A stretch of DNA of 64,000 nt, taken from contig JAWPMV010000001.1 in assembly GCA_033391075.1 (NCBI GenBank), positions 744,001 to 808,000 on the forward strand, read 5' to 3'. The notes under the pieces were generated by a model. That model did no database searches, was not told where the DNA came from, and saw only the letters and a list, made by a program, of their open reading frames with translations. Source of the DNA: Bacteroidia bacterium (lineage in GTDB: Bacteria > Bacteroidota > Bacteroidia > J057). Shown here piece by piece: positions 54,701-62,218 of the stretch (within the stretch, counting starts at the first letter, position 1; every line of letters starts with the position of its first letter). The position numbers and the translations under genes were made by a program.

Positions 54701-56080
54701 GTAGGGAATTTGGATACCGACCCTGAATTGGAAATCGTTTTTTCCACTTTCCCCAAAACCTACATCATGGATATCGTAGGAGGGGAGTATAAAATGGATG
54801 CCTTCATTTTTGGATCGGTAGGGACCCACCACATCATTGGAGATTTCAATGGAAATGGAATCAATGAATTGGGTATTGGCATTTCGGATTCGACCTTTTT
54901 CTTCGAAAAGGATTACCTCTATACAGGACCTGCACCGGTTTTCTCTTTGCAAGGAGAAGTGCTGGGGCCAGATCGAGTTCAGCTCAATTGGCAGGCAGTT
55001 CCCGGAGCCAATGCCTATGAATTATGGCGGGTTCCCAATTGGCCTAATAGTTCGGTGGCATCTGTTTTTAGCCCCATCAATACAAATGCAGTTCTGGATC
55101 AAAACCTCGATGCGGATGTGCCGGTACTATATGTCCTCCGAAGTATAGGGGCTACAGATACGAGTGGATTTGGTCGGGCCATTCTGTTGACTCCACATGA
55201 AAGACCTTTGGTAGATAGTCTGGCGGCTATTGGGGAAAATCAAGTGGCCATTTATTTTTCGCAGCCGGTTACAGATCGAAATGAAGATAAATCCAAATTT
55301 CTCCTTAATGGAGACATTGCCCCCATATCGATCACTCATTCCGGCGACAAGGCCAATCGCATCATATTGGGTTTTCGGGATGAATTCAATGAGGGTTTGA
55401 ATACATTCACTATAGACTCTACCTTTAAAGATCGGGGACAGGCGCGTCTTCAAGGCAATCGAAACCTGAGCTTCCGCTACGAACGGAAAGTTGAGAAAAG
55501 CCTCTTTCTCAGCAATTGGGAATCTACCGGAGATAAAACCGCCCTTTTGACCTTTAATCTACCTCCAACAGAAGCATCTGCTCTGGATAGCAGCAATTAT
55601 CGCATAGAACCTGTAGGAAGTATACAGTCAGTAGAGTGGGGGAATGAGGAGCGAACAGCTGTACTCGTAACCATCTCCGAAGCACGATTTGGAGCCCTGG
55701 GATATCCCATCTCTTTGGTGGTCTCTGATATTTGTACAGCCGAAGGCATTTGCAGCAATGAGGAAGGCAATACGGCTACCTTTTCCAGCAATAAGGAAGA
55801 CCTATCCGAAGTTTTTGTCTACCCCAATCCCGCCCGAAATCATGAGTTTTTTGAAGGTGTCCGTTTCGCCAATCTTACCCAACAGGCCTATATCGAGATC
55901 TATACCGTCTCCGGTCGCTTTGTCAATAAACTGGAAGAAACCGATGGAGATGGCGGTATAGAATGGGACCTCCGGGACAAGGGCAAGCAAAGAATCAAGC
56001 CGGGCGTTTATGTCTATCGCGTATATACCGAGATTGATGGAGTAGAAGATTTTGTGGGGAAATTGTCGGTTGTGGAGTAA
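51758..56080 (+). CDS. Giant T9SS-secreted subtilisin-like protease with VCBS/FG-GAP repeats
   Basis: From the ATG at 51758 (a TTG two codons earlier is unlikely), 1440 residues. A signal peptide ends near residue 32 (SQAQ); a propeptide follows. The S8 triad is Asp176 (VIDTGLD), His264 (NNHGTMVSG) and Ser432 (GTSFSAPM). After about 500 come beta domains and calcium-type VCBS/FG-GAP repeats such as DTDGDGLWE and FGDTDGDGKLDIL (about 690-1060). The last about 85 residues, from VFVYPNPARN to the end, are a type IX secretion sorting domain. The protein is thus exported across the outer membrane and anchored or released. It is typical of the phylum. Confidence 0.93.
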   Translation: MRLIFLARHLLFSPRFLLLIFALGFFSQSQAQVEVNVKLAPGNTSLQQFFRSDKGNQNLAKSLPIALQQNYPFLQNIRSAQSLQSSVAKNLQGNAEVARLFTLEFDGNSSLISQLQASGAFEFVEENRTMQLDFVPEEIIPTDDSLSVQWYHPYIKSFAAWEYTKGSPNIKIGVIDTGLDYEHPEFVGKYLVNSLEDANGNGTFEPWSVSETRDGKTGDFDGLDNDNNGFVDDVSGYDFTDQPRNPVGGDYLFPDPNPTDDNNHGTMVSGVIFARHDNTYGGAGLAPDCKLLPIRAFGPTGAGEDDDIARSIIYAADQGVQILNFSFGDIYPSLMVHEAIKYAYSKGIVMVSSAGNARGDDLHYPSGFNEVISVSASTADLESGREFLFPLSSYGVTVDMTAPGAGIFVPVPLDSTKSIDEAFTRTQGTSFSAPMVAAAVALLFAKDGIRSPQQIRGILASSSDDLSDPGWDHFTGAGRLNLLRALQVVGASHVELLSPENDRGSDQDVVHIIGTVLDPEFERYHVEYQEGTEDQNPWVSILADQIYQTDQDTLASWDLTDLPEGEYTLRLRVEKSNGFTNEDRIRFIRDKSAPEIEIKRASQAWDNDERKALVLFRSSDQGFHTLNYRLQGTTVYKQETFDRTTRNGDFLLGNNVLTPGTYEFFIESRNLAGLSGQSEMGTFTFQPEFIKQSGFNELDYKLPNGRFLPKTYDTDNDQLKEVVMNVYDERLSFGKLKIFEFTGNEFVEKDSLSDFRRILIPKGLEDTDGDGLWELLCSVNDSTYLLEQVSEGGRFETQMWSNEGQRKFSANFGDTDGDGKLDILMRNAKDFFVFKGVVGNFNEVATLENITQDFEGPGFTQALVEDFDKDGNTEILFGDNDADFLIYEHTGGDNYVNVLADTSLIANENSEVYFEKGDFDNDGIVEFFVGIHTSDLENIDKEFDTPHWVLRIFKATANNQYDVVWEDVIYDIDSKTYNALTVGNLDTDPELEIVFSTFPKTYIMDIVGGEYKMDAFIFGSVGTHHIIGDFNGNGINELGIGISDSTFFFEKDYLYTGPAPVFSLQGEVLGPDRVQLNWQAVPGANAYELWRVPNWPNSSVASVFSPINTNAVLDQNLDADVPVLYVLRSIGATDTSGFGRAILLTPHERPLVDSLAAIGENQVAIYFSQPVTDRNEDKSKFLLNGDIAPISITHSGDKANRIILGFRDEFNEGLNTFTIDSTFKDRGQARLQGNRNLSFRYERKVEKSLFLSNWESTGDKTALLTFNLPPTEASALDSSNYRIEPVGSIQSVEWGNEERTAVLVTISEARFGALGYPISLVVSDICTAEGICSNEEGNTATFSSNKEDLSEVFVYPNPARNHEFFEGVRFANLTQQAYIEIYTVSGRFVNKLEETDGDGGIEWDLRDKGKQRIKPGVYVYRVYTEIDGVEDFVGKLSVVE

Positions 56081-56085
56081 GACGT

Positions 56086-56175
56086 ATTAGGGTGTTTGGG
56101 TGTTAGCGTATGCTTACTGAAAACTACTCTAACACCCTAACACCCTAACACCCTAAAACTCTAGAACGCTAACAC
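56086..56175. repeat. Inverted array of TTAGGGTG / CTAACACC units
   Basis: TTAGGGTGTTTGGGTGTTAG (56086-56105) faces CTAACACC units tandemly repeated three times (56128-56156) and a further CGCTAACAC (56167-56175). The unit is the same as at 10103-10134. It starts six bases after the subtilase stop codon, so it could fold as the mRNA 3' end. Confidence 0.65.
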
Positions 56176-56264
56176 ATTCCCATGTTACATTTTTCTTGAA
56201 CAAGTATACAAAGACTTGAAGGGCGGAAATTCTTCGCTCCATATTCTCAAGTCAAATATCAAGA

Positions 56265-56696
56265 ATGATGAAACCTATTCAGTTAAGTATTACAATTCTC
56301 CTTTCAAGCTTATTCTTCTTTTCCTCTTTTTCTGCCAAAGCTCAGGTAGATCCTTCTGCCTATGCCAATGGATTTATGGCAGAACTGCTTATGGAAGGAC
56401 CCAATAAAGTCGTAGATATCAGACCTGCACCCAGTGGGATTTTTAATGATACGATCCTGCTAAAGAAGCATTTTATTGTCGCGATGCAGATACGTGGGGA
56501 GGCGGTAATGATGAAGCCCGTTGGAAGAAAAGGGCCAAAACGTCTAATTTTTGGAAAAGGGGTGATGATTTCAAAGAAATCTTTGCGCATTCCTCCAAAA
56601 TTCTGGAAATATTCACAGCCTACTTTCAAACTCAAAGCGGGTCCGGCAATTTATATGCCTCGGGTAAAGGGATATAAGGTTTTGCCAGCTGGATGA
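56265..56696 (+). CDS. Small secreted protein of unknown function
   Basis: A 143-residue protein with a signal peptide (to about residue 27, FSAKAQ). The mature part is basic and rich in Lys, Gly and Pro (MMKPVGRKGPKRL, KSLRIPPKFWK), with no cysteines and no family I recognise. It probably lies in the periplasm or outside. It is closed by a strong terminator and is convergent with mdh. Confidence 0.7.
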   Translation: MMKPIQLSITILLSSLFFFSSFSAKAQVDPSAYANGFMAELLMEGPNKVVDIRPAPSGIFNDTILLKKHFIVAMQIRGEAVMMKPVGRKGPKRLIFGKGVMISKKSLRIPPKFWKYSQPTFKLKAGPAIYMPRVKGYKVLPAG

Positions 56697-56716
56697 GCCA
56701 GAGATATATAAAAGAA

Positions 56717-56750
56717 AAGCCCGGATCTGCATTCAGACCCGGGCTTTTTG
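56717..56750. terminator. Bidirectional terminator between the secreted protein and mdh
   Basis: AAAGCCCGG (56717-56725) pairs with CCGGGCTTT (56740-56748) with an inner CTG/CAG pair, A-run before and T-run after. It serves both convergent genes. Confidence 0.85.
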
Positions 56751-56764
56751 TATAAAGTCTTTGC

Positions 56765-57694
56765 TTAAAGATTGTCCAAAACTGCAACTACATTACGTAC
56801 AGCTGCTTCAGATTGCTTCAAGAGTTCTTTTTCGGCTTCATTGAGATCAAGTTCGATGATCTTCTCGATTCCTTTTCTTCCCAGGACAACGGGTACACCC
56901 AGATAGAGATCATTTACTCCATACTCACCTGTGAGGTAAGAACAAACCGGGAAGATTCTTTTGGAGTCCTTCATGATGGCTTCTACCATTTGAGCAGCAG
57001 CAGCACCAGGAGCATACCAACCAGAAGTTCCGAGCAGTTTAACGATCTCTCCTCCTCCTTTTTTGGTTCTTTCGATGATCGCATTGATTCTTTCTTCAGA
57101 AACCAATTCAGTAACAGGGATACCAGCTACCGTAGTGTAGCGAGGTAGTGGAACCATGGTATCACCATGCCCACCCATGAGTACTGCCTGAATATCTTTA
57201 GGAGAAACGTTCAATTCCAGGGCGAGGAAAGAACGGTAACGAGCCGTATCAAGTACACCTGCCATACCCATCACACGATGAGAGGGGAAGTTGGCAGTCA
57301 GATAAGCCTGATATGTCATCACATCCAAAGGATTGGAAACAACGATGATGATACAATCAGGAGAATGCTTGATTACGTTTTCAGTAACTGTTTTTACAAT
57401 TCCGGCATTGGTTGCAATCAGGTCATCGCGGCTCATACCGGGACGACGAGGGATACCAGAAGTGATCACGACTACATCAGAACCGGCTGTTTTGCTGTAA
57501 TCATTGGTTGAGCCCGTAATGCGGGTATCGAAATAATTTACAGGAGAAGTCTCCCATTGGTCGAGGGCTTTACCTTCGGCAAAGTTCTCTTTGATGTCCA
57601 GCATGACAACTTCGTTGCATACTTCGGCTCTTGCGACGCATTCCGCGCAGGTTGCTCCTACGTTTCCAGCACCGACGACAGTAACTTTTGACAT
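56765..57694 (-). CDS. mdh: Malate dehydrogenase (NAD)
   Basis: A 309-residue lactate/malate dehydrogenase family enzyme of the bacterial (LDH-like) MDH group. Seen are the NAD motif VVGAGNVGATCAE, the substrate arginines in IPRRPGMSRDDL, and the catalytic His in GGHGDTMVPL. Arg in the mobile loop (PRRPGM) points to malate/oxaloacetate rather than lactate. It is the TCA cycle step in the cytoplasm. It stands alone, with a 355-base upstream region. Confidence 0.97.
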   Translation of the reverse strand: MSKVTVVGAGNVGATCAECVARAEVCNEVVMLDIKENFAEGKALDQWETSPVNYFDTRITGSTNDYSKTAGSDVVVITSGIPRRPGMSRDDLIATNAGIVKTVTENVIKHSPDCIIIVVSNPLDVMTYQAYLTANFPSHRVMGMAGVLDTARYRSFLALELNVSPKDIQAVLMGGHGDTMVPLPRYTTVAGIPVTELVSEERINAIIERTKKGGGEIVKLLGTSGWYAPGAAAAQMVEAIMKDSKRIFPVCSYLTGEYGVNDLYLGVPVVLGRKGIEKIIELDLNEAEKELLKQSEAAVRNVVAVLDNL

Positions 57695-58049
57695 GAGATT
57701 ATTGTTTTTCTGAGGATATCTAATGTTGAAATTTGGCCCGCAAGCTACAACATATCAGGGACATAGACCAATTACGCAGCAGCATTTTGCTTTGCAAAAA
57801 AGTTACAAGTTTGCCCAATTCCCTACATGGAGCAGATCGGAGCAAAATGTGTAGTCTCTTTTATACAATTCAGGCATGGGATTTGTGTAAGAATTGGGAC
57901 AGCTATTGGGGAAACTATGCGCTTTCTGATTAATAATTTAACCTGAATCAGAATATTCTTACCCTCAATTTCGTTCTTTAGTCTAAGTGTAGTTTTCTAA
58001 TAGAAAGCTTTTATTTAGATTTATTTATCGTCATACCCAAGATACATAG
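57695..58049. other. Divergent intergenic region mdh / coiled-coil protein
   Basis: 355 bases with no gene. It must hold two divergent promoters, but no full TTTG/TAnnTTTG pair was recognised on either strand. Confidence 0.4.
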
Positions 58050-58709
58050 ATGAGAATGAGGTATTTAATTCAATATATTCCTGTAATTGTTTTGCTCTTT
58101 TGCCTCCCTGCCTTAGCCACTGGTCAAATCTCTAAAGAAGAGAAAAAGTTTTGGGCCGAAAAGGCAAAGATGTACAAAAAGAACCCTATTGCCTTAAAAG
58201 CGGAGTTCGACAATTACCAGGAGCAGATCAAGGATCTGAAGAAAAGAAACAAAGAAATGCAAACCCAGATCTCCGATGGTGGAGGTTCTGAACTGGTTGA
58301 CAGCCTTCGTTGGGCCCTGATCCAAATGGAAGGAGAAATGCAATCTTTGCGTAAAAGAAATGAGCAACTGCTCGCTGAGTACAAATCGCAGAAGACTGTG
58401 ATCAGCGAAGGCATCACTACCGGTCTTGTCTATCGGGTTCAAATCGGAGCCTATGTTTTCCATGAGATGAAAGCGGCACCGGTAGATGGCAATGACTTTG
58501 TAGCGGAAAGAGCTGATGGATTCAACAAATACATGATCGGTATGTTCCGTACCTATGATGAGTGTAATGAATTCAAAGGTGAATTGGTAACCCTCGGGAT
58601 AGAAAATCCCTGGATTGTGCCCTATATAGACGGAGTACGTGTTACCATCGACGAAGCCAATACCTACCTTCGCGAGCAAGGCTCAACAGCCAACTTTATG
58701 AATAACTGA
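58050..58709 (+). CDS. Secreted coiled-coil protein of the Ezrin/radixin/moesin-annotated Bacteroidota type with SPOR-like C-terminus
   Basis: A 219-residue protein with a signal peptide (to about residue 26, ALATGQ), a charged coiled coil (about 30-130; KKRNKEMQTQI, MQSLRKRNEQLLAEYKSQK) and a C-terminal domain starting GLVYRVQIGAYVFHE, which resembles the start of SPOR peptidoglycan-binding folds. Such proteins occur widely in Bacteroidota as periplasmic structural proteins; the role is not established. ATG at 58050 or the one two codons later could start it. It is closed by a strong terminator. Confidence 0.78.
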   Translation: MRMRYLIQYIPVIVLLFCLPALATGQISKEEKKFWAEKAKMYKKNPIALKAEFDNYQEQIKDLKKRNKEMQTQISDGGGSELVDSLRWALIQMEGEMQSLRKRNEQLLAEYKSQKTVISEGITTGLVYRVQIGAYVFHEMKAAPVDGNDFVAERADGFNKYMIGMFRTYDECNEFKGELVTLGIENPWIVPYIDGVRVTIDEANTYLREQGSTANFMNN

Positions 58710-58736
58710 TCCGAATAGGATAAATCATATATAGGT

Positions 58737-58771
58737 TCGCGGTTTCATTAATTTGAAACCGCGATTTTTTT
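58737..58771 (+). terminator. Intrinsic terminator
   Basis: TCGCGGTTTCA (58737-58747) pairs perfectly with TGAAACCGCGA (58754-58764), 6-base loop, followed by seven T. It ends the coiled-coil protein gene. Confidence 0.92.
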
Positions 58772-58934
58772 CGTTGGACAAGGAGTGGAATTTGCGTATA
58801 TTTAAGTAAGGCTACAGAAAATACCCAGAAATTTGTATTCAAACTACAAAAAGCCCGATAGGGTAGCGTTTGAATCATTTGTAAAAAGAAAGCGATACAT
58901 TATCTAATTATTTAGTACGTTAAGTTTTTCACTC

Positions 58935-59615
58935 ATGCCATTCATTAAACTCGATAGCAATTTCCAGGGAGTAAGCCTGGGAGCTTGGAGGATTGAGGAG
59001 GACGAAATGTTCTTTCTTGAGCGGGTGAAGCTGTACGAAAATGAATGGAAACGTTTATCTGGGATTTCCCATGCTGAGAAGCGCCTTGAATGGCTCTCCA
59101 GCCGCTTGTGCATGAAGGAATTGTTGAAAATCGCGAACGATCAACGAATCGAATCCCTCAACAATCACTATGGCAAGCCCTATCTTTCCAATGATAAACA
59201 CCACATTAGCTACAGCCACTCTTCCAAATATGCAGCTGCAATTGCATCCCTTGACTCTGAAGTAGGTATTGATATAGAGTACAGAAAGCGTAAAAAGCCC
59301 AGAAACTTACGTACACGTTTCCTTTTTATGAATGAGGCAGAATTGTCCTTTTACGAGGAGAATTCCAGTATGGAGCTTTTTTTGCTTATCTGGAGTACCA
59401 AGGAGACCATTTATAAGATGCACGGGCAAGGGGTTGCTTTTAAAGACAACATATTCCTCGATTTTGGCGATTTTTCCCAAAAAGATAACGGAATCCTACC
59501 AGTCATCGTAAAAAAGGACAACTGGACCAAAAGCTATGAGATTAGCTACGACATATATGATGAGTTTATCCTTACTTATACTCGCGAACGCCTGTACGAA
59601 GGAGTTCAGCCATGA
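58935..59615 (+). CDS. 4'-phosphopantetheinyl transferase superfamily protein
   Basis: A 226-residue Sfp-type enzyme. The metal/CoA motifs are VGIDIE and WSTKETIYK, both intact, with an earlier NNHYGKPYLSNDKHHISYSHS segment. It moves the phosphopantetheine arm of CoA onto an acyl-carrier or peptidyl-carrier protein. No synthase lies in the window, so it probably serves housekeeping carrier proteins or a distant cluster. Its last 80 bases overlap the start of the next gene in another frame. Confidence 0.92.
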   Translation: MPFIKLDSNFQGVSLGAWRIEEDEMFFLERVKLYENEWKRLSGISHAEKRLEWLSSRLCMKELLKIANDQRIESLNNHYGKPYLSNDKHHISYSHSSKYAAAIASLDSEVGIDIEYRKRKKPRNLRTRFLFMNEAELSFYEENSSMELFLLIWSTKETIYKMHGQGVAFKDNIFLDFGDFSQKDNGILPVIVKKDNWTKSYEISYDIYDEFILTYTRERLYEGVQP

Positions 59616-60045
59616 GATAAGTTATTTAAACGGGGAAGAACTGAAAGAATTGGTAGAGGAATCGGATAAACCATATGTTTTGTTGAATTTCTACAATACC
59701 GCATGTAGACCCTGCGTTAAAGAGATTCCGGATTTGGCTCAATTGCTCAATCATCCTCACAAGCATCTGAATGTACATTTTGTCGCCTTAGATGAGGAAA
59801 ATGATGCAAAGAAAGAATTGAAGCATTTCTGGCAACAATTGGCAATAGAAACCCCCATATATTGTGTAAACAACGAATCATTAAATCAGTTTTTACAAGA
59901 ACACAGGCTTTCTTCCACAACAAGTACGCCCCCAATGAGCCTGATTCTGTCCCGCGACGGACGTCTTATCGAACGTATTAGTACAGTGACGGACGCCAAA
60001 GAAGTCAGTCTAATAATACATAAGGACGAAAGTTTCGGGAACTAA
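59536..60045 (+). CDS. Lipoprotein thioredoxin-like (TlpA type) protein
   Basis: A 169-residue protein with a lipoprotein signal (LILANAC lipobox) and a thioredoxin domain containing FYNTACRPCVKEIPDL, so CxxC is CRPC; cis-Pro lies in TPPMSLIL. It would act as a membrane-tethered thiol-disulfide protein outside the cytoplasm, for example in cytochrome c or envelope redox chemistry. The start overlaps the PPTase gene by 80 bases (or 59 if ATG at 59557 is used), which is unusual. It is followed by another thioredoxin-fold gene 22 bases away. Confidence 0.85.
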   Translation: MRLATTYMMSLSLLILANACTKEFSHEISYLNGEELKELVEESDKPYVLLNFYNTACRPCVKEIPDLAQLLNHPHKHLNVHFVALDEENDAKKELKHFWQQLAIETPIYCVNNESLNQFLQEHRLSSTTSTPPMSLILSRDGRLIERISTVTDAKEVSLIIHKDESFGN

Positions 60046-60067
60046 TGTTCAACCAAACCATTTTTTT

Positions 60068-60679
60068 ATGACTAAACTTGTTTATACTACCTTTCTGGCA
60101 TTTTTGCTTAGCACAGTGCTGCTTTCAGTACCTGCGCTTGCTCAGAAGGTAGACTCCGTAACCGAGTTTGCGCTTACGGATGGAGAAAAGGTAGTCAAGC
60201 TCTCTGATTTTAGTAATCAGAAACTGGTCGCTGTTGTGTTTACCAGCTCTCATTGTAGCTGGGCCAAAAAATACGAGGAGCGCCTCAAAGAACTCCACAA
60301 TAGCTATGCTGATAAGGGGCTGGCCATCATTGCTGTAAACAGCAATAATGCTGCAATGAACGAAATGGACGATCCCAGTGTGATGCGGACCGTTACCGTT
60401 TTCCCTTTTCCTTATTTGAAAGATGAGGATCAGTCCGTAGCAAAGATGTTTCAGGCGAAAAAGAACCCTGAGGTATTTCTGCTCAGACCTGTCGGATCGG
60501 GTTTTAAGGTTGTATATAGCGGGAAAATCGACGACAATCCCCTTGACGCCAAACTCGTAAAGCAGAACTTTCTAAATGACGCCATTGATAGTTTGCTACA
60601 AGGATCAAGTCCTGCGGTCAAGCACAGCCCGGCTAGTGGCTGCCTGATCAAGAGCATGGATGCGACTCCCAGCAGATAG
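60068..60679 (+). CDS. Exported thioredoxin-like peroxiredoxin-type protein
   Basis: A 203-residue protein with a signal peptide (to about residue 25, PALAQ). The redoxin fold has one Cys at the active position, TSSHCSWAKKYEERL, the layout of the PRX_like1 group (HCPxVKxYE), and a second Cys near the C-terminus (ASGCLIKS), where that group has a resolving Cys. It probably acts as a thiol peroxidase or redox sensor outside the cytoplasm. It is followed by a perfect hairpin terminator. Confidence 0.85.
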   Translation: MTKLVYTTFLAFLLSTVLLSVPALAQKVDSVTEFALTDGEKVVKLSDFSNQKLVAVVFTSSHCSWAKKYEERLKELHNSYADKGLAIIAVNSNNAAMNEMDDPSVMRTVTVFPFPYLKDEDQSVAKMFQAKKNPEVFLLRPVGSGFKVVYSGKIDDNPLDAKLVKQNFLNDAIDSLLQGSSPAVKHSPASGCLIKSMDATPSR

Positions 60680-60718
60680 ATCATCTGACATATAAGCTCT
60701 TTTGAGCAACATTATACT

Positions 60719-60750
60719 GCGCCTGCAAAGATTCTTTGCAGGCGCTTTAG
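60719..60750 (+). terminator. Intrinsic terminator with 12-bp perfect stem
   Basis: GCGCCTGCAAAG (60719-60730) and CTTTGCAGGCGC (60734-60745), loop ATT, then TTTAGCTTTA. It ends the 58935-60679 gene run. The right arm sequence TTTGCAGGC recurs in the terminator at 63352-63390. Confidence 0.85.
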
Positions 60751-60794
60751 CTTTAGCACCACCCGCTTTGTCCTCCCGGGGCTAGATTTTAGAA

Positions 60795-60890
60795 GGGCTC
60801 CTGCGCGCCGAGGGACCTTGGATTAAAGCGTACTCAAAATACATGATCTCTCAGCCCACAAGCCAGCTCACAGTCAAACTTCGAGATGAC
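60795..60890. repeat. Palindromic repeat, inverted copy of the 5123 element
   Basis: Reverse complement ends in GTCATCTCGAAGTTTG, as at 5123, and shares the inner GGGCTGAGAGATC and GCGCGCAGGAGCC. Only the TCGAGATGAC end (60881-60890) is intact; the other end is degraded. Confidence 0.6.
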
Positions 60891-60914
60891 GCAACTTTTA
60901 AGAAACAATACCCT

Positions 60915-61005
60915 TGTCATCCTGGAATCTATCAGATATCCGGGATCTCTAGCTAAGGATGAACAAGCAAGAGATCCCGGCTCTAGTATGTAGGCCGGGA
61001 TGACA
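60915..61005. repeat. Palindromic repeat with CCGGGATCTCT inner arms
   Basis: Outer ends TGTCATCCTGG / CCGGGATGACA and inner arms CCGGGATCTCT / AGAGATCCCGG form a nearly complete 91-base palindrome. Confidence 0.7.
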
Positions 61006-61025
61006 ACTCCTCTAAATTATTCTCT

Positions 61026-61145
61026 GTCATCTCGAAGCTTGGATGAGAATAGGTTCCTGTGCGCTCAGGGACCTTTTACTTCGAAGAGTGAAAAAGAATC
61101 CACGGTCTCTCAGCCCTCCAAGTTATCCGCAAACCAAACTTCCCG
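61026..61145. repeat. Palindromic repeat, partial relative of the 5123 element
   Basis: Starts GTCATCTCGAAGCTTGG (61026) and ends near CCAAACTTCCCG; contains GGTCTCTCAGCCC like the other copies. The right end is decayed. Confidence 0.5.
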
Positions 61146-61234
61146 CTAGCATAGCTTTATTACTCAATCATGAATTTTCCCCTGATTTGGCGTTTTGACT
61201 ATCTTTTTATGTAATTTCAATCCGTGAAACCCAC

Positions 61235-61242
61235 TAATTTTG
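61235..61242 (+). promoter_or_regulatory. Candidate -7 box of the His-rich lipoprotein gene
   Basis: TAATTTTG, 23 bases before the ATG at 61265, fits TAnnTTTG. No good TTTG -33 element was seen. Confidence 0.3.
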
Positions 61243-61264
61243 AAAACAATTACACACGAATAAA

Positions 61265-62158
61265 ATGAAAGTAACAATCTCAAGGCTGTTGATGGCAGCT
61301 TTACTCGTATTTTTCTATGCATGTGGTGGTAGCGACTCAGATAGTCACACACATGAAGATGGAACTACTCACGAAAACCATGCAGAAGGACATGATGAGG
61401 CAGGAGAAGAAGGAAAAGGCGAAGCCGGAGAAGAAGGAATGAGCGAGAGTAGGGCCATGGTAAAAGGGGATATCAAAGTTACTCCTTTGAGTGGTTCTCC
61501 TGATTTTCCCAAAGCCAAACTGAGCCTCAAAGGAAAGGTAGAAGCTGGAGATGATGGAACTCATACCTTCAATTTCGATGTTAAAGACTATGATCTGGGA
61601 GCGCAAACACAAAAGCCAGCTCCTTTAGCCAATTCTGGTAAAGGGCAGCATATCCATTTCATCGTTGACAATGGACCTTATTCTGCTCACTATGATCCCA
61701 TGGTAACTACTGAGAAACTTCAGCAGCCCGGCAATCATGTAGTATTGGCTTTTCTTTCCCGCTCGTATCATGAGAGTGTGAAGAATAAAAAATCTTTTGT
61801 AGTAACTCAGGTTCAGACAGGAGATACAGAGGCGGCAGAAGCTGACCTTTCAGCTATGCACATGTTCTACAGCCGTCCTAAAGGAACGTATAAAGGAGAA
61901 GATACCAAGCAGCTTCTTTTGGACTTCTTCCTGCTAAACGTAGATGAAGGCCTCTCAGAAGAAGGCTATAAGGTGCATACCTTTATCAATGGAGAAGAAT
62001 TCCTGCTTACTTCCTGGGAGCCATATATAATCGAAGGCTTGCCTATGGGAGAAGTTGAGATCAAAATGACCCTGGTTGATGGAAAGGGAGACATGGTTCC
62101 CGGACCTTTCAATACCGTTACCAGAAAAGTAACTCTGGCACCAGCTGATCCTTCGTAA
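61265..62158 (+). CDS. His-rich lipoprotein of unknown function
   Basis: A 297-residue protein with a lipoprotein signal (FFYACGG lipobox, Cys at about residue 20) followed by a low-complexity His/Glu/Gly stretch (HTHEDGTTHENHAEGHDE, about 28-60) that could bind metal ions. The remaining beta-rich part includes GKGQHIHFIVDNG and a GLPMGEVEIKMTLVDGKG end that recall immunoglobulin-like or copper/zinc-binding envelope proteins. I do not recognise the family. It lies 60 bases before pyrD. Confidence 0.75.
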   Translation: MKVTISRLLMAALLVFFYACGGSDSDSHTHEDGTTHENHAEGHDEAGEEGKGEAGEEGMSESRAMVKGDIKVTPLSGSPDFPKAKLSLKGKVEAGDDGTHTFNFDVKDYDLGAQTQKPAPLANSGKGQHIHFIVDNGPYSAHYDPMVTTEKLQQPGNHVVLAFLSRSYHESVKNKKSFVVTQVQTGDTEAAEADLSAMHMFYSRPKGTYKGEDTKQLLLDFFLLNVDEGLSEEGYKVHTFINGEEFLLTSWEPYIIEGLPMGEVEIKMTLVDGKGDMVPGPFNTVTRKVTLAPADPS

Positions 62159-62182
62159 ACACGAAACATTTTATATAATCAA

Positions 62183-62218
62183 CCGGATTTGTACCTTTGG
62201 TGCAAATCCGGATTTTTT
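62183..62218 (+). terminator. Perfect 13-bp hairpin and T-run ending at the pyrD start codon
   Basis: CCGGATTTGTACC (62183-62195) pairs with GGTGCAAATCCGG (62199-62211) at all 13 positions (one G-T), followed by A and six T (62213-62218); the pyrD ATG is the next base. It can end the lipoprotein transcript. Confidence 0.85.
62192..62199 (+). promoter_or_regulatory. Candidate pyrD -7 box inside the hairpin
   Basis: TACCTTTG matches TAnnTTTG. Start of transcription would be near 62204, giving a leader of about 15 bases. The -33 region (TTTT near 62169-62172, 19 bases upstream) is degenerate. Confidence 0.4.

Larger units (their letters stand above)
60680..61264. other. Long repeat-filled intergenic region
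   Basis: 585 bases with no gene. It holds the terminator at 60719-60750, three palindromic repeats (60795-60890, 60915-61005, 61026-61145) and a candidate -7 box TAATTTTG (61235-61242) for the next gene. Confidence 0.6.
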
